Below, piece by piece: positions 36,239-45,000 of a stretch of DNA of 64,000 nucleotides. The stretch is from Pythium myriotylum (taxonomy: Eukaryota > Oomycota > Peronosporomycetes > Pythiales > Pythiaceae), in NCBI GenBank assembly GCA_023091665.1, contig JALJCQ010000025.1:558001-622000 (forward strand). The letters are read 5' to 3'. A program made the translations under genes and the position numbers. Position 1 is the stretch's first letter. The number at the start of each line of letters is the position of its first letter. The notes below the pieces were generated by a model that had not been told where the DNA came from, made no database searches, and saw only the letters and a list, made by a program, of their open reading frames with translations.

Positions 36239-39220
36239 CTACCGGGTGAGAGAATGCAGCACGATGTCTGCTCTCGTCTGGAGACTCGTCGGACTTGCGT
36301 GCGCCAGCTTCGTGACTGGCTTCAATGCGCCTGCATCTAAGGCTGCGTCGCGATTCTGAGCACTTCGCGCGACGAAATCGCCCAATGCGTCCAGAACAAC
36401 TTCTTTGACAGTCTCCGATCCATTCTCCAGGGCCTGAACAAGGCATTGGAGAATACGAGCGCGTTTGGGAAAATCGTCATCGATCAGTTCCAACAATGCG
36501 ACGGCAGCGAATACTTGCTGGCTTTCCACGCCAGTAGCCATGAGCTCATCTAGCAGCTCCAGCGCTCCAGCATCTAACGCTGCGCGGCTCGTTTGCGGGT
36601 TGCCTTGTACGAGGTAGCAGAGAGCCAGGGCAGTTGCCGCCTTTGCGTGTCCTCTTGCCGATCGCAGTCTTTCTATCAACACAGAGACACCATCGTCATC
36701 GGCGAACGCCTGTTGGTTCGCCTCATTCTTCTTGATCAGGTAGCAAAGCGCAGATAGCCCGTATGTTACCTCTTCTTCGTCATCGCCATCTCGAACGAGC
36801 CTAAGAAGCAGAGGAACTGCGCCAGCGCTCACGGTTGCGTCTTGGGCGATCTTAAAGCTTTGCATAAGCCCTCCAAGAGCGAGAAAAGTCCACCTTCTCA
36901 CGCTTTCGGAGCCATCATGAAGCTGTTTCACGAGCGTGTTAACGGCGTCGGCATCCACAGCTTCTTGTTGACCTTCGGGGTTGTTGAAAACAACCAAACC
37001 CAATACAATAGTCGCCAAGCGTTGGAGGCTGGTCACATCGCTTCGCATCAGGCTCACAAGATAGGGAACAATTCCTGCAGTCACTGCAGCTGCCTGAGCA
37101 AATGGCTTCTCTTCTCCGATGAGACTCTGCAAGACTGCGAGAGAGAGAAGAGTGTGCTCTTCTCCAGTACCAGCCTTCAGTATTCCAACGAGAATCTGAA
37201 TGGTATGAGCTGTCGCTGCTTCCTCTTGTACTATATCGCTCGCAGCAATGAGATGCTGGAGCGTACTCAATGCCAGCGTCTTGCCAGGACCATCGCACTT
37301 CTGAGCGATATTGAGAAGCGGCTTGACGGCTTCCTTCAAGGCAAGCAGAGCTGCTCGATTGTCCTGGGTGAGGTTTCGCACCACTCGGACGGCCTCCATC
37401 ATGGCGTCATGCCCAGCGGCACCATGAAGAATCTCGAGGATACGAGGAACAACCTTGGTGGCCAGCACAGCATCCTGCGCGTCGCGTTGGTTCGCCACAA
37501 GGAACGCAATTGCTTTTGCAGAAGCAGCAGCCTCGACATTGGACTTGGACCACATGAGCTGTACAAGCGGTGGCACTGCGCCAGCATGAAGAGCCTGGAG
37601 CTGCGCCGCGGGGTGGTCACGAAGGAGGAACGCCACGGCCAGAGTAGCCTGAATCTTGTCGTTGGTTGCCTTCGGGTCCAACAAGTTGATTAGAAGTTTA
37701 AGAGCGCCCCTTTCTGCGATTTCAAATCGCCTCGCTGGATTGGTTTGCAGGATTCGCGTCAGAGCCAGCGCTGCATTTGCCTTCGTTTGACTCGATCCAG
37801 CATCCAGCAACCTGATCAGTGAATCTATGACACCGCCTTCGTGTACGAGCGTCTCGTTAGCCGGATTACTGTCAACGAGCATAGCGATCGCAGCTGCAGC
37901 GTTGTAGGTAGCGTTATCGATACTATCTCGCAGAAGTGTTAGCAAAGGACTGATCGCACCAGCCTCTGCGACCGCTGCTTGGGTCTTCGCGTTATCCTCG
38001 ACAAGATACACAACAGCCATTGCAGCATTCGACTGCTCGTCGACAGTGCCTGACACCAAAACCTCTACGAGAGGTGCTACAATGCCAGCTCCTGCAGCGG
38101 CAGCCTGGTTCTCCGTGTCGCCTTCTACAAACGCTGACAGCAGCGCCGTCGCGAACTTCCTGTGGTCTCCACTTCCTCGTCGTCTCAAAAGCTGCGCGAG
38201 TGAGTCAAATGCGCCATTTTCTCGCATGGTGGCTTTTCCTGCTGCGTGGGCTTTGACGAGATGCTTGAGCACGACAGCGGCGTTGTGTTTCTGGGAGCCG
38301 ATTCCATCGGCCACCAGCTGTAAGAGTCGAGGAATCGCATTCGCTTTGAGCACAACGTCTTTGGCTACTGCATTGTTGATCATGACATAGGCGAGTGTTT
38401 GGGCTGCGTATGTTACTTCTGCCTCCGTTCCCGACTCCAACACATCCACGATAGTCGAAATAGCGCCGACATCCACGAGAACATTCTGTGCGATGGGGTT
38501 ATTGCCGACGATCTGAGTCATCGCAACCATCGCACGAACCGTCACGTCGCCTCCATGCGCTCGAATGAGGCCCGTGAGAGCGCGGGGAGGTCGATTCTCT
38601 GACACAGCTCTTTTAGCGTTGATGTCCGTCGCAGCGAGCGAGCCGAGAGTAGCAGCCGCCCATTTCTTGGTGGAATCGGGCGAGTCACAGAGCACCTCCA
38701 CGAGCAACTGCACGCCGTTTTGACGAACGACAGCTTCGCGAGCGTTGGGATTGCTTTCCACGAGCGAAGCCACTAGCCTCATCGCAGATTCCTGGAGGGT
38801 TGCTGTTTTCGAACGAAGAAGCTCCAAGCAAACACCCAAAGTCTTCGTGTTCACGATTCCTTCGACTACACCAGGTCCGCTCTCGGCTGCGATACGCTGA
38901 AAGACACTGATCGCACGGAGTTTGACATCGTCGGAATCGTTCTCGAGTAAGCGGGCGAGCGTTTCGATCGCACTCGCGTCCACGACTGTCTGGAGACTCG
39001 CGCCTTCCCGGGAGACCACAGCCTCGAGTTCTCGAAGCGCGTTGACCGTCGCTGGGGCATCGAGGGGCCCTCGCAGGAGAGCGAGAAGCTTTGGGACAGC
39101 GTCTGCCATCGGCGTTTGGCGTGTTGCGTCCAGATCGGATTGCAGAATGTTCGGACAGTAGCTTGAAAAGATCTCGGGGAGTTGAGACCACGAGGTGATT
39201 GGTCGGCTCGATGGATCCAA
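36239..39220 (-). CDS. Armadillo-repeat protein (ARM copy 4)
   Basis: 993 residues from the first Met, or 956 from the Met at 39109 (MADAVPKLLALL), which resembles the paralogue starts more closely. About 22 armadillo repeats of the pattern NPxAxxAVVxAGAIxxLVxLL ... AALALxxLV. It is more divergent from ARM copies 1-3 than those are from each other, for example in its C-terminal ALENGSETVKEVVLDALGDFV segment. No signal peptide, TM or catalytic domain. The last 160 or so codons are inside IR3, and a decayed copy of that end is at 55917-56410. It lies 139 bases downstream of PEX3 on the same strand. Confidence 0.83.
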   Translation of the reverse strand: MDPSSRPITSWSQLPEIFSSYCPNILQSDLDATRQTPMADAVPKLLALLRGPLDAPATVNALRELEAVVSREGASLQTVVDASAIETLARLLENDSDDVKLRAISVFQRIAAESGPGVVEGIVNTKTLGVCLELLRSKTATLQESAMRLVASLVESNPNAREAVVRQNGVQLLVEVLCDSPDSTKKWAAATLGSLAATDINAKRAVSENRPPRALTGLIRAHGGDVTVRAMVAMTQIVGNNPIAQNVLVDVGAISTIVDVLESGTEAEVTYAAQTLAYVMINNAVAKDVVLKANAIPRLLQLVADGIGSQKHNAAVVLKHLVKAHAAGKATMRENGAFDSLAQLLRRRGSGDHRKFATALLSAFVEGDTENQAAAAGAGIVAPLVEVLVSGTVDEQSNAAMAVVYLVEDNAKTQAAVAEAGAISPLLTLLRDSIDNATYNAAAAIAMLVDSNPANETLVHEGGVIDSLIRLLDAGSSQTKANAALALTRILQTNPARRFEIAERGALKLLINLLDPKATNDKIQATLAVAFLLRDHPAAQLQALHAGAVPPLVQLMWSKSNVEAAASAKAIAFLVANQRDAQDAVLATKVVPRILEILHGAAGHDAMMEAVRVVRNLTQDNRAALLALKEAVKPLLNIAQKCDGPGKTLALSTLQHLIAASDIVQEEAATAHTIQILVGILKAGTGEEHTLLSLAVLQSLIGEEKPFAQAAAVTAGIVPYLVSLMRSDVTSLQRLATIVLGLVVFNNPEGQQEAVDADAVNTLVKQLHDGSESVRRWTFLALGGLMQSFKIAQDATVSAGAVPLLLRLVRDGDDEEEVTYGLSALCYLIKKNEANQQAFADDDGVSVLIERLRSARGHAKAATALALCYLVQGNPQTSRAALDAGALELLDELMATGVESQQVFAAVALLELIDDDFPKRARILQCLVQALENGSETVKEVVLDALGDFVARSAQNRDAALDAGALKPVTKLAHASPTSLQTRADIVLHSLTR

Positions 39221-39359
39221 ATCAGTCGGGAGTTTCTTCCCGTGTACTGAACCTCTTTGCTGAACTCATATCGCTGTCATGAGGGGCAATCACACAGCAC
39301 GACGTAGATGCTACCACGAGGAAGACTAACCTTGTTTTGTTCTTTATCTACTCGCCATG

Positions 39360-39937
39360 TTAAATCAGCTGCGTGCCGCCGTCCTGCTCAAAGAAAATGG
39401 CCTCGTAGAAGCCCCGGAAGGCCTCCATCTCGCACACGCCTTGCGAGTACTTGACAAGGTAGCTGTCCTGCCCGGCGTTCGTTAGCAACTTGTTGACTTC
39501 GGTCTGCAGCGCTGGGATGAGCTTGGCCAGCGGCGGCGAGGCTTTCTTCTGCTGTGCTGTCCGCGCCTCGTCGACGACCTCGAAGCGACTGGCGACGCCG
39601 TAAACGACCTCATTCAGGTCCTGGAATGCGTTGCCGCAGAGGAAGCCGAGACTGTGCTGTAGTGCCGGACCGAAAAGCTCGCTTTCGAGCAGGTCCCAGA
39701 GGTCATTGAGCAGGCTAATGACGTGCTCGCTCTGCCCGGGCTTCTTCTCCGGGTAGATCACAAACGAGCGCCAGAGCGCGTGGATGCTGTCGGCTTCGAC
39801 CGACGCCGCCGCCGACTGCTGCGGCGGGATGATCTCCAAGTACAGTTCCTGCAGCAGATCGTTGAGCTCTTCGCGCTCGACCTTGAGCTTGCGACTGACA
39901 TCCCACCTACATCCATCCATCCAAGCAACCCGATCAG

Positions 39938-39972
<35 letters not shown>

Positions 39973-40648
39973 GGACCCCAGTCAGTCCACACTGGCAAAC
40001 GTACGATTGCAGGCGCTTGTTGCTGGTGACGACGCGCTCGACGTGGTCCTTGACGCGCTGGATGCCTTCCTGCAGGAAGTACTCGAGCCCGGAGGCCAGG
40101 AACTCGTGCTGCGCCTGGAGCGCGAGCTGCTCGTCGTCCGGTCTCGCGAGCGGCGAGCTCGCCGCGCCGTCGCGGTTCTTCTCAAACGTGCGCTTGCCGA
40201 TGATCGCGATTTGCGCAAAGACGAGCAAGTGCCAGAGCCCGAAGGCGATGAGCGCCGTGAAGTAGCGCGTGACGGCGGCGCGCTTGGCGTCTTCCCAGAG
40301 CGCATTGCGCTTGGCCTTGTCGCTCTTGTCGAGCGCCTTGAGCTCGTGCACGACGCGTTCGAGGTCCACGAGCGCGAAGAGCGTCTTCTTGAGCCGCGGC
40401 AAGAAGCGCTGGATCGTCGCGTTGCTCTCTTCGGTCGTGGACGCGAGCGAGAGCTGGAGCCGCTGGTGCTCGGCCATTTGCTGCTGCAGCTGCTGCGTGA
40501 AGCGCTCGGCCGCGCCCACGAGGCGCCGGTAGCCGTAGTAGGCGCCGCCCGCGCACGCCGCGGCCACGGCGCCGCCTACGAGCAGCCGCCGGTGGCGCCG
40601 CGCGAAGCCGCAGACGCGCGCCGCCGCGTGCTCGAGCGAGGACCACAT
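39360..40648 (-). CDS. PEX3: Peroxin-3 (peroxisomal membrane biogenesis)
   Basis: Two exons, 40005-40648 and 39360-39906, joined across a 98-base intron (GTACGT...TGTAG) give 396 residues; another in-frame acceptor 12 bases downstream is possible. An N-terminal RRHRR stretch precedes a single membrane segment (about 24-43, LLVGGAVAAACAGGAYYGY), followed by the cytosolic helical domain with RFLPRLKKTLF, VDLERVVHELK, and later LNDLLQELYLEIIPP and LNDLWDLLESELFGPAL. PEX3 anchors in the peroxisome membrane, docks PEX19 and so inserts other peroxisomal membrane proteins. Length agrees with animal and yeast PEX3 (370-440). Single copy and intact. Confidence 0.85.
39941..39970. repeat. (TC)15 microsatellite in the PEX3 intron
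   Basis: Thirty bases of TC repeats on the plus strand, GA on the coding strand, within the intron at 39907-40004. Confidence 0.9.
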
Positions 40649-41067
40649 CGGGAGGAAGACGAAGAGCTCTGTTGTTCGACGGGGCCGACGGCGCGAATGG
40701 AGAGATAGGATTGGTGGAAATAGAGGGATTCGAGAGGTGTGATTGGAGGAAACGCACCGGAATTCCAGGGGGGGGGGGGGGGGCTAACGTCAACATGGAC
40801 CCGATGCTGACGAGGGGATGGCAACGATTGGATATGTGTATAGGGAGGGGTGGAGAGATGGCGGTTGGACGCGACTAGCAAGACTATTGCCATTGATGTG
40901 GATGGTGGGGGAGGGCTCTGTGTGGCTCTTCAGAGAGAGACCACGGATTGGCCATGCGTACTGTAGCTACGTAGCTCCTGGGAAGATGGACACATCGTGT
41001 GGTGGTATTACAACAAAACAAAAATCTAGTCAATGTTCAAATCGTGGAGGTGGTCTCGTCGAGGATT
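40649..41067. other. Intergenic region with G16 run
   Basis: Lies between the PEX3 start and the EMG1 stop. It contains 16 consecutive G at 40768-40783. No gene seen. Confidence 0.7.
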
Positions 41068-41813
41068 CTACAGGATGCCCCAGTGGCGCTCGAAGGCGTT
41101 GAGCAGGCGCGTGATGGCGTGGGCGCCGCTCAGCGGGTACTCGGAGATCGAGATCTGCTCGTCGAGCTGCAAAAGAAACAAAAACCAAAAACAGAGACCC
41201 TCCTGTCAGCACCACAGTACTAGCGTCTGCGACAAAACAGATCGATACGTACGTAGCTCGTGTTCTCCTTGTCAATGTGGCCGTGGGCCATGGCGCCAAA
41301 GATGAAGACCACGGGCTCGTCCTTGGGCAGCGTCTCGACCCACTCCCACGGGTTCACGAGCTTGCCCGTGCGCGTGAGCGCGTACTTCTTGGCGTTGGCC
41401 GGCAGGTGCTTGGTCACGGGGTTCTTGATCACGCTCAGCAGCGTCTGGTTGCCGTCGGTCGAGCGGATCTTGAGCGTGTGGAGCAGCTGCACCATGAGCC
41501 CGGCAAAGCGCTTGTACGTGCGCGGCACGCGCATCTGCGAGCTCACGTCGATGAGCACGCCCTTGGTCGAGTGGATGTAGACCTTGAGGTAGCCGGCCTT
41601 GTTGAGCGGCGAGTCGAGCACGGCCATGAGCTCCTGGTGAAGAATGTCGGGCCGCGAGAGCGACGGGTCCTTGTTGAACTTCTTGTGGACGCCCTTGTGG
41701 TCGTCGCAGTTGAGCAGCTGGAAGCCCTTGGACGTCTTGACGGTCTCGAGCGCCGCCTGCTCCAGGATCACCACCACCTGCCGCCGCTGCTTGTCCTCCT
41801 TGCTCGCCTCCAT
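41068..41813 (-). CDS. EMG1: 18S rRNA pseudouridine N1-methyltransferase (Emg1/Nep1)
   Basis: Exons 41253-41813 and 41068-41166 with an 86-base intron (GTACGT...TTTTGCAG) encode 219 residues starting MEASKEDKQRR. Family landmarks: VVVILEQAALETVK, FQLLNCDDHKG, RPDILHQELMAVLDSPLNKAG, LKVYIHSTKGVLIDVSSQMRVPRTYKRFAGLMVQLL, KLVNPWEW, VFIFGAMAHG, and after the intron ISISEYPLSGAHAITRLLNAFERHWGIL. This SPOUT-class enzyme methylates pseudouridine in the 18S rRNA hypermodified site and is needed for small-subunit assembly in the nucleolus. The longer upstream ORF to 42026 is antisense to the neighbouring promoter and not part of the protein. Confidence 0.95.
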
Positions 41814-42088
41814 CGTCGTCTCCGTCAATAATGCCTCTTCACTCCTCCATTCAAGCGACTTGTCCCTTGTTTTCCTCCATCGATCCCTCGTTTTTTGATC
41901 CCGTATCCCTCGTTTTCTTCCATTCGTCCCGTGTGGTCCCGCGTGTCCTCTTAACCCCGTTTTTGGGGTTACGTCCGTGCGAGTGGAAACCGCGACGAGA
42001 GGGTATAGTGTATACTGTACCCCCATTGGAGGGTCTCCCCCTCTCCTCTCGGGAACATGGGCCAGTGAGAGAGAGCCGCCCCGTCGAG
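41814..42088. promoter_or_regulatory. Divergent promoter region of EMG1 and the CHD gene
   Basis: 275 bases separate the two start codons, which point away from each other, so both genes must be driven from here. Confidence 0.55.
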
Positions 42089-45000
42089 ATGGCCGAGGTT
42101 ACGTCGTACTGCCTCTGCCGGCAGGTGGAGGACAGCGGCATCATGATCGAGTGCATCCGCGGCGCCGGCGGCTGCAACGGCTGGGTCCACCCGCGCTGCT
42201 GCGGGCTCGAGCTCACGCCCGCGGAGCTCGAGGCCGTCGAGTTCTACGTCTGTCCGCTCTGCGAGCGCCCCGACGACGACTTTAGCAAGACCAAGGGCAC
42301 GCTGAACACGCGGTTGGCCAACAAGATGGCGCTGCGCATGCGGCGCAAGACCCACTGGACGTGTGGCGCCTGCGCGTTCGCCGAGAACGACAAGAGCGCC
42401 AAGGAGTGCGACAAGTGCGGCAAGCCCAAGAAGAAGAAGCCCAAAGACGCGAGCGACGAGAAAGACACCAAGGAAAAAGACTCGAAAGAGGGCAAGAAGA
42501 AGAAAGAGAAGAAAGACAAGGAAGGAGGAGGAGCAGGCGGAGCAGGAGCAGGAGCAGAGGAGGAGGCCAAGCGACGGAGTGGACGCGAAGCGAACAAGAA
42601 GCGCAAGAATTACAAAGTGCCCGACTCGGACGATGACCTGAGCGACCACGAGGTCAAGCCCAAGATCAAGAAGCTCAAGCAGAAGAAACCCAAGCGAGAC
42701 GAGAGCGAAGGCTCGGCGAACGACGAGTCGGACGGAGAGGCCGAGTTCCAGGCCGACTGGACGGCGTCGGCGGCTGCGGCGGGTGGAGGAGGAGGAGCCG
42801 CGGCGACGCCCGCCATGGTCATCGAGAAGATCATGAGCTCGCGCCAGCGCACGCTCTCGGCTGAAGATGACGCTGCCAAGGCCGGCACGACTGTGGTCGA
42901 GTACTTTATCAAGTGGAAAGGGTTTTCGTACATGCACTGCTCGTGGGAGACGCCCGAGACGCTGCTCGAGATCGATCCGGGCAACAAACAGCGCATCAAG
43001 CGCTTCCATGAGAAGCACGGCCACCACCACCATCACCACCATCATCACCACCACCACCACCATCGTCACCACGACGAAGACCCGCTCGATGCTGAGAACG
43101 AGATGGAGTATTTCAACCCCGAGTACCTCGAGATCCACCGTATTCTGGCCCACAGGCAGGATACACCATTGCCGCCAGATCCAGGTTTCCCTGATGCACC
43201 CCCGGATGACGGGCTACGGTACCTAGTCAAGTGGCGTGTGCTGCCCTACACGGACGCCACGTGGGAGCGTGCATGCGACCTCAAGGATGACGACGCTATC
43301 GCCAAGTACAACCAGCGCTGCATTGTTCCGCCACGAGAGGACTGGGAGCCGCTGCCGCGCCCCTCGCTGCGGGACTACCGCAAGCTCGACGAGTCGCCCA
43401 AGTTTGGTGCTGACCAGGCGCTGACTTTGCGCGCGTACCAGCTCGAAGGTCTCAACTGGCTCATGTGGAACTACTACAACGAGCGTCCGAGCATTCTGGC
43501 AGACGAGATGGGTCTCGGCAAGACTATCCAGACTCTCTCGTTTCTCGACAGCCTGCGCACGAACGACAAGATCCGCGCGCGTGGGCCGTTCCTCGTGGTC
43601 GCGCCACTCTCGCTCATTGCCCAGTGGCAAAGCGAATGTGACACGTGGACGATCATGAACTCGGTCGTGTACCACGGCAACACGGATGCTCGCGAGCTGA
43701 TCCGTGACTTCGAATTTTATTATTTAGACGCACAGAATCGCCCAGACAAGAAGAAACCGTTCAAGTTCAACATCCTCGTGACCACCTACGAGGTCGCTAT
43801 CAAAGATATCAGCATTCTCTCCAAGATCCGCTGGCGCTGCCTCGTCGTCGATGAAGCCCACCGACTCAAGAACCAGTCGTCTCGACTCGTCGAGCAACTG
43901 CGCTCACTTCGCCGCGACCACTGCGTGCTGCTTACTGGAACGCCGTTGCAGAACAAGACCGAGGAGCTGTGGGCGCTGTTGAACTTTCTCGACGCCAAAT
44001 CGTTCCCGAGCGTGTCAGATTTCCTGGACAAGTTTGGGGATCTTCACGAGGCCCAGCAAGTCGCTGACCTACACAAGATGCTCAAGCCATACTTGCTGCG
44101 TCGCCAGAAAGAGGATGTGGAGAAGTCGATGCCGCCTAAGGAGGAGACAATCATCGAGGTCGAGTTGACCCCCGTGCAAAAGCAGTGGTACCGCGCAATT
44201 TACGAGCGCAACACTGCGTTCCTGAGTCGCGGTGGCAATCCAAACAACGTGCCGAACCTGATGAACGTGATGATGGAGCTGCGCAAGTGCTGCAATCATC
44301 CGTACCTGAACAATGGTGTGGAGGAACGACTGATCGAGGGGCTCACCAACGATGCTCAGCGCCACGAGATGATGGTCAAGTGCTGCGGTAAGATGGTGCT
44401 GATCGACAAGCTGCTGCCACGTCTGAAAGAAGGCGGCCACAAGGTGTTGATTTTCAGTCAGATGGTGCGCGTGCTTGATATCATTGAAGACTACTTGCGC
44501 TATGTGGGCCACCTCTACGAGCGTCTTGACGGTAACATCCGCGGTAACGACCGTCAAGCAGCGGTCGATCGCTTCGTCAAGCCCGAGTATAACCGCTTCG
44601 TGATGCTCTTGTCTACGAAAGCCGGTGGTTTGGGTCTCAACTTGACCGCCGCCGATACGGTTATCATCTTTGACAGTGATTGGAATCCACAGAACGATCT
44701 CCAGGCCCAGGCCCGTGCGCATCGTATTGGCCAGACTAATGCGGTCAAGATTTATCGTCTAATTACTCGCAAGACGTACGAGATGCACATGTTCCATAAG
44801 GCATCTCTGAAGCTCGGTCTCGATAAGGCCGTGTTGACGCACATGCGTCGAGAAAACGAGGAAGAGAAGGAGGGTGGTACCAAGAAGAAGTCGTCGAAGG
44901 CTCAAGAAGCCAAGGAGATTGATGAGCTGCTCAAGCGTGGTGCCTACGATGTCTTCCGCGACGACGATACCGCCGGCGAGCAGTTTTGTGCTGCTGATAT

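Larger units (their letters stand above)
32224..36724. repeat. Inverted repeat IR3, left arm
   Basis: Pairs with 55917-60503 in reverse complement (sum of positions 92649 for the part right of the 34308 gene's Ala-Pro indel, 92595 for the middle part). Contains two Pro-Ala genes and the 3' end of the ARM gene at 36239. Arms differ by scattered substitutions and by Ala-Pro repeat length. Confidence 0.9.

Noticed and set aside
39971..40708. 245-codon plus-strand ORF opposite PEX3
   Set aside because: Glu/Arg-rich shadow of the PEX3 exon.
41969..43153. 394-codon minus-strand ORF over the CHD gene start
   Set aside because: Opposes clear PHD, zinc-finger and chromodomain coding; no family features.
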